44,361 bases of DNA from Fimisoma avicola (GTDB lineage Bacteria; Bacillota; Clostridia; Peptostreptococcales; Anaerovoracaceae): positions 1 to 44,361 of the forward strand of contig DVMO01000062.1 in assembly GCA_018714945.1 (NCBI GenBank), written 5' to 3'. The translations under genes and the position numbers were made by a program. The notes below the pieces were generated by a model. That model was not told where the DNA came from, ran no database searches, and saw nothing but the letters and a program-made list of their open reading frames with translations. Of the stretch, positions 1 to 7,458 are shown piece by piece (the first letter of the stretch is position 1; each line of letters begins with the position of its first letter).

Positions 1-1758
1 TGTCAGGGTGGACACATGGCCATCTTCCCATTCCGACATAGAATTGAGAGCGCAGCCGTAGGCTCCCATGATCCCGGCAATGTCCGGTCTTACCACTTCT
101 TTTCCCAGGACCTTTTCTATAGCTCTCAGCACCGATTCGTTTAGGAAAGTACCTCCCTGCACCACGATCTTTTCTCCGGCCTCGTCAGGATTACGCAGTT
201 TTATGACTTTATACAAAGCGTTCTTTATCACAGAATAAGAAAGCCCGGCTGCAATGTCGCTTATGTCCGCCCCCTCTTTCTGAGCCTGTTTCACCATGGA
301 ATTCATGAACACGGTACACCTTGTTCCCAGATCCACCGGGTTTTTGGCTCTGATCCCGATCCTGGCAAATTCTTCCACAGGCATATCCACAGACTTGGCA
401 TATGTCTCGATGAAAGAACCGCAGCCGGAAGAACAGGCTTCGTTGAGCATTATGCTGTAGATGGCATGATCCTTTATACGCATGCACTTCATGTCCTGAC
501 CGCCGATGTCCAGAATAAAATCAACCCCCGGCAGGAACTGCTCGGCAGCCTTATAGTGAGCCATGGTTTCGATTATGCCGTAATCGGCGTTAAAACCTGC
601 CTTTATGAGACCTTCCCCGTAGCCAGTCACCGTGGTATTTGCGATATATGTACCCTCAGGGAGCAGCGAATATATTTCCTTGAGCATCTCTCTGGTGGTG
701 GCCAGAGGGTTGCCCTCGTTGCCTTTGTAGAAGCTGTAGAGCAGCCGTTTATCTTTGTCTATGACAGCTCCCTTGGTGGTAGTCGATCCGGCGTCGATAC
801 CCAGAAAAAGAGGGCCTGAAGCTTCTCTTATATCTCCGCGGGCTATCCTTGCCATGTCATGGCGCTGCCTGAACTGTTTATATTCTTCTTCATTTTTGAA
901 CAAAGGTTCAAGTCTCTTTGCTCCCGCAGTAGCAGAAGTGTCCACTTCGCTGATCTTTTCCAGGAGACTGCCCAAAGTCACTGGCTCGCAGCTGTCCGCC
1001 ATGAATCCGGCTCCCATGGCCACAAAATATTTAGCGTTTTCCGGGAAGATGACCTCATCAGGTTTGAGTTCCAGTGTTTCAATGAACCTTTGCCTGAGCT
1101 GGGACATGTATGTGAGAGGCCCGCCCAGGAAAGCCACATGGCCTTTTATCCTGTGTCCGCAGGCCAGGCCGCTTATAGTCTGGTTCACTACAGCCTGGAA
1201 AATTGACGCAGCAAGGTTTTCAATGGGCGCACCGTCATTGATCAGAGGCTGTATGTCAGTTTTTGCGAATACGCCGCATCTTGCAGCTATGGGATAAATG
1301 GCAGTATAATTTTTGGCAGCCTCATTTAAACCGTTGCCGTCAGTGTTGAGCAGGATAGCCATCTGATCGATGAACGCCCCCGTGCCGCCGGCACATGTAC
1401 CGTTCATCCTCTGTTCAACCGTACTGCCGAAATATGTGATCTTTGCGTCCTCTCCGCCAAGCTCGATGGCAACATCGGTTTCAGGTATAAGTTTCTGCAC
1501 TGCTGTTGAACATGTGACAACCTCCTGTTCAAATCTGGCGCCTATCTTCTCCGCCAGCGCCAGTCCGCCGGAACCGGTGATGACGCATTTTACCTGTTCA
1601 TCTCCAACCTGGCGGATCATTTCCTCAAGCAGCTCTCTGACTTTGTCAAAAACGCTTGACATATGACGCTCGTATCTTTTATATATGATATTATCTTTTT
1701 CGTCCGTCAATACAAGTTTTACTGTCGTAGAACCTACATCAATTCCAAGTTTTCTCAT
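1..1758 (-). CDS. 2-hydroxyacyl-CoA dehydratase activator (BadF/HgdC type), partial at left edge
   Basis: ATP-driven electron donor that activates radical 2-hydroxyacyl-CoA dehydratases used in amino-acid fermentation. Reading from the ATG at 1758 gives 586 codons with no stop, so only the N-terminal part lies in the window. Two ASKHA ATPase repeats are visible: the first starts near residue 4 (GIDVGSTTVK) with cysteines in NGTCAGGTGAF and ARCGVFAKTD; the second starts near residue 319 (GIDAGSTTTK) with cysteines in ACSSGCGSF and GTRCTVF. In HgdC the equivalent cysteines hold the [4Fe-4S] cluster between subunits. Clostridial fused forms of about 1,400 residues have this double-ATPase start followed by DUF2229-type domains, which would lie outside the window. 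The start is supported by AAAGGTG a few bases upstream. It is divergent from the cysteine-cluster gene at 1907. The dehydratase it serves is not visible, so the substrate is unknown. Confidence 0.9.
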   Translation of the reverse strand, partial: MRKLGIDVGSTTVKLVLTDEKDNIIYKRYERHMSSVFDKVRELLEEMIRQVGDEQVKCVITGSGGLALAEKIGARFEQEVVTCSTAVQKLIPETDVAIELGGEDAKITYFGSTVEQRMNGTCAGGTGAFIDQMAILLNTDGNGLNEAAKNYTAIYPIAARCGVFAKTDIQPLINDGAPIENLAASIFQAVVNQTISGLACGHRIKGHVAFLGGPLTYMSQLRQRFIETLELKPDEVIFPENAKYFVAMGAGFMADSCEPVTLGSLLEKISEVDTSATAGAKRLEPLFKNEEEYKQFRQRHDMARIARGDIREASGPLFLGIDAGSTTTKGAVIDKDKRLLYSFYKGNEGNPLATTREMLKEIYSLLPEGTYIANTTVTGYGEGLIKAGFNADYGIIETMAHYKAAEQFLPGVDFILDIGGQDMKCMRIKDHAIYSIMLNEACSSGCGSFIETYAKSVDMPVEEFARIGIRAKNPVDLGTRCTVFMNSMVKQAQKEGADISDIAAGLSYSVIKNALYKVIKLRNPDEAGEKIVVQGGTFLNESVLRAIEKVLGKEVVRPDIAGIMGAYGCALNSMSEWEDGHVSTLT

Positions 1759-1869
1759 ATACACCTTTACCTTTTTTCTTTTATGGATTATATTTTACCA
1801 CCAAAAAAGGCGATTGCCGCTAAAAAACCGTTAATATTTATGTGAATTTTTTGTGATATAAGTAAATGA

Positions 1870-1899
1870 TTGGAAAAAAATCTTGTTACAATATATAAT
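1870..1899 (+). promoter_or_regulatory. Sigma-A promoter giving a probable leaderless transcript
   Basis: TTGGAA (1870-1875), an 18-bp spacer, and a perfect TATAAT (1894-1899). Only seven bases separate the -10 box from the ATG at 1907, so transcription should begin at or next to the start codon. There is no Shine-Dalgarno sequence in that gap. Confidence 0.6.
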
Positions 1900-1906
1900 A
1901 TACAAC

Positions 1907-2452
1907 ATGAAAACCACTACCACCAAAAGACAATGGCAAGCCATCTACAGGCTGCTGGACCGAGTTTCTCCGGTCCCATATGACTGCGGAAAACTGTGCG
2001 GAAGCGCCTGCTGTACCGTCAGCGGAGACCACCCGGATGAAGAAATGGGCATCTACCTGTACCCGGGAGAAGAACAGATACATGATCCGGCCGACCACTG
2101 GCTGTCATGGACAGCAGAGCCGGCCGAAGATTACGAATTTCCTGATTCCTGGAATGGGGATGTTTACTTCGTGCGGTGTCAGGACCCGCCTCACTGCCCC
2201 CGTCATAAACGGCCCTTGCAGTGCAGGACTTATCCCCTTGCCCCTCGGCTGACAGACGAAGGTGTGTTAATCCTCATAAAAAACGATGAGAACCTGCCTT
2301 ACACATGTCCTCTGATCGTAAAGGATATGGAATTATCTGATGACTTTATACGGGCAACTTATACTGTCTGGTCCCATCTCATACGGGATCCTCTGATATA
2401 CGATCTTGTTGCCATGGACTCGGAAGCAAGGAACCAAGATGAGGAAGATTAA
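1907..2452 (+). CDS. YkgJ-type cysteine-cluster protein (putative zinc/iron-binding)
   Basis: 181 residues. Cysteines are clustered near the N-terminus (C27, C31, C35, C36 in YDCGKLCGSACC), in VRCQDPPHCP, in the RPLQCRTYPL stretch and in LPYTCPLI. The CR-x-YPL-x-P motif is the hallmark of the YkgJ/UPF0153 family, thought to bind a metal ion or Fe-S centre; its biochemical role is not established. The ATG at 1907 is preferred to an in-frame ATG at 1883 because the latter would lie inside the -35/-10 region. No ribosome site precedes either, which fits leaderless translation. It converges on the ureohydrolase gene across a terminator. Confidence 0.8.
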   Translation: MKTTTTKRQWQAIYRLLDRVSPVPYDCGKLCGSACCTVSGDHPDEEMGIYLYPGEEQIHDPADHWLSWTAEPAEDYEFPDSWNGDVYFVRCQDPPHCPRHKRPLQCRTYPLAPRLTDEGVLILIKNDENLPYTCPLIVKDMELSDDFIRATYTVWSHLIRDPLIYDLVAMDSEARNQDEED

Positions 2453-2455
2453 ACC

Positions 2456-2511
2456 AAAAAAAAAGCCAGATTGACAAAGATCTGAATTGTTTCCATATTT
2501 GTCAGTCCGGC
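2456..2511 (-). terminator. Rho-independent terminator of the ureohydrolase gene
   Basis: Arms at 2465-2478 and 2498-2511 (14 bp, two G-U type mismatches) close a 19-nt loop. On the minus strand the stem is followed directly by nine T residues (complement of 2456-2464), 13 bases after the ureohydrolase stop codon. Confidence 0.85.
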
Positions 2512-2523
2512 CATAGACATAGC

Positions 2524-3459
2524 CTATATGTCTTTATCGAGCTTTCCTATAGCCTCAGCCCAGTATCCCCAGACTTCCTGTATCAGCTTACGTCCTGCGA
2601 ACATGGATGCAAGAGACTGATCCAGCGGTGGAGCGATCTCAACAACATCAAAACCAATTATGTTGAGCTGGGCAAAAAGCTTTTCAAGAAGTGTCAGAGC
2701 CATTCTTGCAGTCAGTCCGCCAAACTGAGGTGTTCCTGTTCCCGCTGCATATGCCGGATCCAGCCCGTCAATATCGAAGGTGATGTAAACTTTGCTGAAT
2801 TTTTTCATGGCATCTATACACTGGTCTGCCACCGATTCTATTCCTTCGTGATAACAGTCATACGCTGTCTTTACCTGCAGCTTGTTTTCTTTATAAAATG
2901 CGAACTCATCTGGTTCGATGGACCTTATGCCGATAAAATAAATATTATCCACCGATGATATATGTTCCATCTCAAGAGCTCTCCTCTGGGTGCATCCATG
3001 AGAAAGGCTGTCTCCTTCCAGGCTGTCACATATGTCCATGTGAGCATCAATATGTATTATGCCAAAATCCTCATTTACGGCAGCATTTATGCCTCTTTCC
3101 ACCGGGATGGTCACAGAATGATCTCCGCCGACCATAACGAATCTGGTGCCGCTTTCTACGAGGTGTTTTACATATTCTTCCACCTCTGCGAAAAGTTCTT
3201 CTCTGGTACGCCCTATAAAATCGCCTGCATCCACCACATTATAGCTATCATAGTAAAACAGTCTTTCAGTGCTTGGAGTGGAATGTTTCGTATTGGCTCT
3301 GAGCACATCCGGAGCCTGAGCAGCTCCTCCTCTGTAGCTGACACCTTCATCGAATGGTATTCCGAAGATGACGCAGTCGGCTTCTGTTTCTTTCATCTGC
3401 GGTCTGTTAAGGCCGCACCAGCTCTGTTTGTCCAGAGCATCCTTGTTCTTTTTTAACAT
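2524..3459 (-). CDS. Ureohydrolase (agmatinase/arginase family)
   Basis: 311 residues, normal family length. Hydrolyses a guanidino compound to urea plus an amine using two Mn(II) ions. The ligands are all present: H114 in GGDHS, D138, H140 and D142 in DAHMD, D229 and D231 in DIDGLDPA, plus the SHG loop at 153-155. Overall it is closest to SpeB-type agmatinases, but this fold also covers guanidinobutyrase, guanidinopropionase, formimidoylglutamase and guanidine hydrolase, and sequence alone does not fix the substrate. It has a clear AGAGGTG ribosome site, its own terminator, and is divergent from an IclR regulator that faces a creatininase/symporter operon. No arginine decarboxylase or putrescine gene is nearby, so a role in the guanidino catabolism suggested by its neighbours is at least as likely as polyamine synthesis. 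Confidence 0.85.
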   Translation of the reverse strand: MLKKNKDALDKQSWCGLNRPQMKETEADCVIFGIPFDEGVSYRGGAAQAPDVLRANTKHSTPSTERLFYYDSYNVVDAGDFIGRTREELFAEVEEYVKHLVESGTRFVMVGGDHSVTIPVERGINAAVNEDFGIIHIDAHMDICDSLEGDSLSHGCTQRRALEMEHISSVDNIYFIGIRSIEPDEFAFYKENKLQVKTAYDCYHEGIESVADQCIDAMKKFSKVYITFDIDGLDPAYAAGTGTPQFGGLTARMALTLLEKLFAQLNIIGFDVVEIAPPLDQSLASMFAGRKLIQEVWGYWAEAIGKLDKDI

Positions 3460-3488
3460 TTTTACACCTCTTTTATATTCGATTCTGA

Positions 3489-3517
3489 TTGAAAAACATA
3501 TTTCTTTGTGTTATATT
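3489..3517 (+). promoter_or_regulatory. Sigma-A promoter of the IclR regulator
   Basis: TTGAAA (3489-3494), 17-bp spacer, TATATT (3512-3517), in the 85-bp divergent gap between the ureohydrolase and iclR-type genes. I see no good palindrome in this gap, so autoregulation is not evident. Confidence 0.5.
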
Positions 3518-3544
3518 TCTGTATTATATAAAGTGAGGAACAGT

Positions 3545-4345
3545 ATGGATAAACAAAATAAAAATAAGGACTATATAAGTTCAATATCCCGTGCATCCAA
3601 AATCCTTGATGCTGTCTTTGAATCAGAAGCGCCTGTCGGCGTCAGCCCCCTATCAAAAGCCGTGGGACTTCCAAAGGTAACTACATTCAGGATTCTTTCT
3701 ACATTGGTCGATTGCGGCTTATTGATCAAAGATGACAACGAACTGTATAGTTTGAGCCCAAGGTTCATAATATATGGTGATAAAGTCAAATCATCCTTAT
3801 CACTTAAAAATATCGCTGAGCCTGTAATAAACAGTCTTGCCTCTCAGGTCGAAGAGAGCGCTAATGTGGGAGTGGCTTACAGAGGTTATGTCCTTACCAT
3901 AGCCCATGTATCTATAGGCGCATATCTTCTGGTCACAAGCTTATCTCCGCTTTCAGATCTGCATTGTTCCTCGATGGGCAAAATCATCCTTGCACACAAG
4001 GATGAACCATCACTTAGAGAATATTTCAATCGTCCACTGAAGAAATACACTTCTAATACCATTATAGATTATGATTCCTTCAAAAAGTCAATAGATTTTT
4101 TTGCTGAAACATCTGTAATGTGCGATGACGAAGAATTTGAATACGGCCTTTACTGTTTTTCGGCCCCGATTTATGATGCAAATCACAGGCTCATCGCAGC
4201 GATAAGCGTATCAGGGCCGAAAACCCGTATGCTGTCCAAAAGTGAAGAGATCAAAAAGCATCTGCTTTGCTCAGCCAAAAAGATAACTTCTCTCCTTGAA
4301 GAGTCCCGTTACACAGTGGAAGATCTTCAAAAAAATCTCATATGA
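3545..4345 (+). CDS. IclR-family transcriptional regulator
   Basis: 266 residues. The N-terminal winged helix (about 12-70; SISRASKILDAVFE, then SPLSKAVGLPKVTTFRILSTL) is followed by the IclR effector domain (about 85-255) with the family-typical run HCSSMGKIILA and the C-terminal AAISVSGP. The ATG at 3545 follows GAGGAA; in-frame ATGs upstream reach into the divergent gene and its promoter and are not used. IclR proteins usually control the adjacent catabolic operon by binding a short palindrome. The best candidate in the region is the perfect 15-bp palindrome at 8643-8657, over the start site of the aminotransferase/creatininase operon. The gene ends 7 bp from the converging creatininase gene, with no terminator between them. 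Confidence 0.9.
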   Translation: MDKQNKNKDYISSISRASKILDAVFESEAPVGVSPLSKAVGLPKVTTFRILSTLVDCGLLIKDDNELYSLSPRFIIYGDKVKSSLSLKNIAEPVINSLASQVEESANVGVAYRGYVLTIAHVSIGAYLLVTSLSPLSDLHCSSMGKIILAHKDEPSLREYFNRPLKKYTSNTIIDYDSFKKSIDFFAETSVMCDDEEFEYGLYCFSAPIYDANHRLIAAISVSGPKTRMLSKSEEIKKHLLCSAKKITSLLEESRYTVEDLQKNLI

Positions 4346-4352
4346 TCTATCT

Positions 4353-5114
4353 TTACTTTGTAGGGAGTTCCTTTTGTATGGCCTGATTAAGTCTTTCCAG
4401 CTGAGCTTCCCATACCCGTTTCCCCATTTCAGCAGTAGCATGCTTGGTTTTCCAGAGGCAGCCGCTTTTGCTGTAAAAGGTTTCAGGTATCGGGAGCACA
4501 TCATACCATACCATCTCCTCCGGTCTGTCATCGACAGCTTTTTCAAACTGAACGATCTCCGGCTGAAGATACATAAGCATAGATGTTTCGTATATTCCAG
4601 CATGGTCATAGCCCCATCCCGGAAAATCATCGCCGAACAGATCTTTCATAAGATCGTCAGGGAATTCATCAAAGGCCATTTCAAAGATAACACATTTTAC
4701 ATCTGTTTTATTCTCCATTGCCTGGTAGGCAGCATCGTATATCAGGTTGCTGTTTTCCATATGACCGTTAAGTACGACTATCCTTTTGAAACCATATCTG
4801 ATATATCCCTCGATTACCTGGCAGAGCATATCTATGAATGTCTGCCCTTTCAGGCCATGTGTGCCGATAAAATTCATCCCGCCTCCTGTCTGAGGTCTTG
4901 ATTTACATGTATATACGACCGGCATGCCAACGATAAGGTTATTTTTTTCGGCCAGTGCTATGGATGTTTTGGTCGCAACGATCGAGTCTGTCGCCACAGG
5001 CAAATGTGGTCCGTGCTGCTCCGTTGCTCCGACGGGAATTATGATCCCCGCATTATCGTTGATCGCATCGCGCATCTCCATCCAAGTCATTTCCCACATT
5101 TTTCTGGTTCTCAT
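4353..5114 (-). CDS. Creatininase-family amidohydrolase (copy 1)
   Basis: 253 residues. The metal-binding residues of Pseudomonas creatininase are all present with a constant offset: E32 and H34 (GATEQHGPHLP), D43, H118 and E120 (NGHMENS); W167 and H171 (GWGYDH) and E176 (ETS) also match. The stretch KSRPQTGGG and the WYDVLPIP segment resemble true creatininase (creatinine to creatine) more than MftE or FAPy-deformylase branches of the family, from memory. The start at 5114 is chosen over longer in-frame starts because it has AGAGGTAAT upstream and follows the symporter stop by only 4 bp. It is the last gene of the operon. M119 replaces the active-site tyrosine (Y121) of the Pseudomonas enzyme, so the substrate may differ. 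Confidence 0.85.
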   Translation of the reverse strand: MRTRKMWEMTWMEMRDAINDNAGIIIPVGATEQHGPHLPVATDSIVATKTSIALAEKNNLIVGMPVVYTCKSRPQTGGGMNFIGTHGLKGQTFIDMLCQVIEGYIRYGFKRIVVLNGHMENSNLIYDAAYQAMENKTDVKCVIFEMAFDEFPDDLMKDLFGDDFPGWGYDHAGIYETSMLMYLQPEIVQFEKAVDDRPEEMVWYDVLPIPETFYSKSGCLWKTKHATAEMGKRVWEAQLERLNQAIQKELPTK

Positions 5115-5118
5115 TACA

Positions 5119-6585
5119 TTACCTCTTTTCATTGATTTTTCTGTATGCTTCAATATAATCGCGGAATTTTTCACTGACTTCTTTTGAAGGTCCGCCTGTG
5201 GCCTTGCTCACAGTCAGCAGTACAATGGAACTTACTATAAATCCCGGGAACACTTCAAACAGGTAATCCGACATTCCCGAATAGAACCATACAAGTACGG
5301 TTATAAGCCCTGCCAGTATTGAGGCCACAGCTCCTTTCCAGTTTATTTTATCTGTAAACAAACTGAAGATGACCAGCGGTCCGAAAGCGCTCCCAAGACC
5401 TGAGGATGCAAACATGGTGATAGTATGCAGACTTCCTCCGCCAAAGGCCAGTAGATATGCTGTCAGCGCTATGACTATGATAAGCGCTTTTTCTATAATG
5501 ACAACAACTTTTTCTTTTCCCACATACCTTCTGGCAATACATCCTCCTATGGAAGCCGATGATACGATCAGATAAGCACAAACCGATGATAAGATCGCCG
5601 CCATGACCGCTGCTCCCAGTACAGCGAATATCGCCGTAGGGAAGTATTTTTCGCCCAGCATTAAGAATACCTGTTCAGGGTCGTCTGCCTGCGGAAATAT
5701 CACCCTGCCGGCCATGCCGATCCCTGAAGCTCCCACGAGAGCTACCGCGCCCCAGACTGTAGCTATAAGAGCGGAATCTTTGACTTCGTTCGGGTCTTTT
5801 ATTGCCATTATTCCTGTAAGCGCATGTACCATGCCCGGATAAAGCAGGCTGATACCCAGTCCTCCAGATAATGAAAGGATTATTTCTTTGCTTTCTGTCA
5901 TACCTCCTAAGAAGTGGAAAAAGTCAGGTTCCTGGGCAAGAAGGTTTTCTGCCATATCATGGAAACCCCCGATATCAGCGATGGCTACTGTCGGCACGAT
6001 GGCGAGAGCAAGAAACATCAGGGTCCCCTGCAGCAGGTTTGTCCAGCTCACAGCCATGTAGCCTCCCAGGAAAGTGTAAATTGCCACCACAATCAGGCCT
6101 ACCGTTACAGCCAGCGAATAGTCGATATCAAAGACAGCTGTCAATAATTTTCCGAATCCTATCATCTCAGACGATGAGTTTATAGCCATCAATATCACGA
6201 TAGCTATGGCTGAGACTATTCCTATTACACCTGCCTTATCATCGGTTCTCTTCTCAAAATACTCCGTACATGATACGGCGTCGTATTTTTCTGTGGCCAC
6301 TCTCAGTCGTTTTCCGAGGATTATCCAATTGATCAAACTGCCGCCGAGCCAGCCTGTTATTGTCCAGACCACTGAAAATCCTCCTGCATACGCAAGTCCT
6401 GGCATTGCCAGGAGCATCCATCCCGATGTAGAAGCAGACTGGGTCGATATTCCTCCTATCCACTTGTTGTTTCCCCTGCCTGCAAGGTTAAAGCCGTCAT
6501 ATGAATTTGCCTTTTTTGAGGTGTAAACACCGATAGCCAAAAGGATCAGAAGATATAATAACAGAACGATTATCTTGGTGATCAT
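5119..6585 (-). CDS. Sodium:solute symporter (SSS/PutP family)
   Basis: 488 residues with about 13 predicted membrane helices. The N-terminus (GVYTSKKANSYDGFNLAGR) and the WTNLLQGTLMF segment are typical of the SSS family; the helix with SSVCAYLIVSSASI holds the serines expected at the Na2 site. It imports an organic solute with sodium. Its position between two creatininase genes suggests the solute is their substrate (creatinine or a related lactam or guanidino compound), which is an inference. Its ribosome site, AGGAGGTAAGAG, lies inside the last codons of the tiny gene 6589-6675, so translation of the two is coupled. Confidence 0.9.
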   Translation of the reverse strand: MITKIIVLLLYLLILLAIGVYTSKKANSYDGFNLAGRGNNKWIGGISTQSASTSGWMLLAMPGLAYAGGFSVVWTITGWLGGSLINWIILGKRLRVATEKYDAVSCTEYFEKRTDDKAGVIGIVSAIAIVILMAINSSSEMIGFGKLLTAVFDIDYSLAVTVGLIVVAIYTFLGGYMAVSWTNLLQGTLMFLALAIVPTVAIADIGGFHDMAENLLAQEPDFFHFLGGMTESKEIILSLSGGLGISLLYPGMVHALTGIMAIKDPNEVKDSALIATVWGAVALVGASGIGMAGRVIFPQADDPEQVFLMLGEKYFPTAIFAVLGAAVMAAILSSVCAYLIVSSASIGGCIARRYVGKEKVVVIIEKALIIVIALTAYLLAFGGGSLHTITMFASSGLGSAFGPLVIFSLFTDKINWKGAVASILAGLITVLVWFYSGMSDYLFEVFPGFIVSSIVLLTVSKATGGPSKEVSEKFRDYIEAYRKINEKR

Positions 6586-6588
6586 CTC

Positions 6589-6675
6589 TTACCTCCTGAC
6601 AAAATTTACAAAAGCAATAACAACCGCACCTGCCGCAGGTAATAGGAACAGCAGAACATCAAATATACCTGGCAT
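6589..6675 (-). CDS. Symporter small accessory protein (28 aa membrane peptide)
   Basis: ATG at 6675 followed by 28 codons and TAA. The peptide starts MPGIFDVLLFLLPAAGA and ends in FVNFVRR: one membrane helix with a positive C-terminal tail, hence probably N-out/C-in. AAGGAG lies 9 bases upstream of the start, and its end contains the ribosome site of the symporter gene. Very short single-helix proteins encoded directly before SSS or NSS transporters are known (MetS-type and 'symporter small accessory protein' families). Identification rests on position, size and ribosome site. Confidence 0.75.
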   Translation of the reverse strand: MPGIFDVLLFLLPAAGAVVIAFVNFVRR

Positions 6676-6681
6676 ATCTTA

Positions 6682-7443
6682 TCACTCCTTACATTCCTTT
6701 AAAGCCTTAACTGTTTCTTCAACAATATAATCATAAAAAAGCTTTCCGAGTTCCGCGGTGGAATAAGATTCTTTCCATAAGCTTCCGCTTTTCGTGATAA
6801 CTGCCTGTCTTATAGGCAGTTCTTCGTACCATGGATATTCCTCTGAAATTTCATCTTTAAATTTTGTCTCGTCCACATAATCCGGCCTCAGATACATCAT
6901 CATCGAAGTCTCAAGAATGCCGGCATGATCCCTGTTCCATCCCGGAAAATCATTGCCGAACGCTTTGTTTAATATTTCATCAGAAAATGCGTCAACACCA
7001 TGAGTGAAAATCTGCAATTTTGTTTTTGTTTCTTTTCCTCGGTCAGTAGCCTGCCACGCCGCCTCCCATACATATGACGCATTTTCGCCATGCCAGTTAT
7101 ATATGACGATCTTCTTGAATCCAAATCTCATCAGTTCTCTGATCACATTAGAAAGGTGCCTTATAAAAACATCTCCGTCGATAGATACGGTTCCAATAAA
7201 TCCCTGTCCGCCGCCGGATAATGGCAGAGAATTTGTTCCGTAGGTGATGGTTGGCGCAACCAGCAGTCCGGCCTTTTCGGCTGATTTCAGGGCAATTTCT
7301 TCGGCGAAAAACGAATCTGTACATATTGGCAGATGTTCGCCATGTTGTTCCGTTGCGCCAACAGGCAGGATAATTCCTGTTCCGGCTTTGATCTCCTGCT
7401 GTAGTTCAGTCCAGCTTAACTCGTTCATCTTGATAGATTTCAT
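6682..7443 (-). CDS. Creatininase-family amidohydrolase (copy 2)
   Basis: 253 residues, the same length as copy 1 and clearly paralogous. Metal ligands are conserved: E32, H34 (GATEQHGEHLP), D43, H118 and E120 (NWHGENAS); W169, H173 and E178 (GWNRDHAGILETS) are retained. It differs from copy 1 at the substrate-facing loop (TNSLPLSGGG instead of KSRPQTGGG) and has NWHGE where copy 1 has NGHME, so the two probably form different active sites or a mixed assembly; family members are often hexameric. AAGGAGGATC precedes the ATG. It lies 15 bp after the aminotransferase and 6 bp before the small symporter peptide, within one operon. Confidence 0.85.
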   Translation of the reverse strand: MKSIKMNELSWTELQQEIKAGTGIILPVGATEQHGEHLPICTDSFFAEEIALKSAEKAGLLVAPTITYGTNSLPLSGGGQGFIGTVSIDGDVFIRHLSNVIRELMRFGFKKIVIYNWHGENASYVWEAAWQATDRGKETKTKLQIFTHGVDAFSDEILNKAFGNDFPGWNRDHAGILETSMMMYLRPDYVDETKFKDEISEEYPWYEELPIRQAVITKSGSLWKESYSTAELGKLFYDYIVEETVKALKECKE

Positions 7444-7458
7444 TTTGTGATCCTCCTT

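Noticed and set aside
755..1297. 180-codon plus-strand frame inside the dehydratase activator
   Set aside because: No ribosome site, and the minus-strand frame carries all family motifs.
2962..3456. 164-codon plus-strand frame inside the ureohydrolase gene
   Set aside because: Antisense shadow: low-complexity translation and no start signal.
3460..3544. Operator for the IclR protein in its own divergent gap
   Set aside because: I found no palindrome there resembling the one at 8643-8657; the gap is merely A/T-rich.
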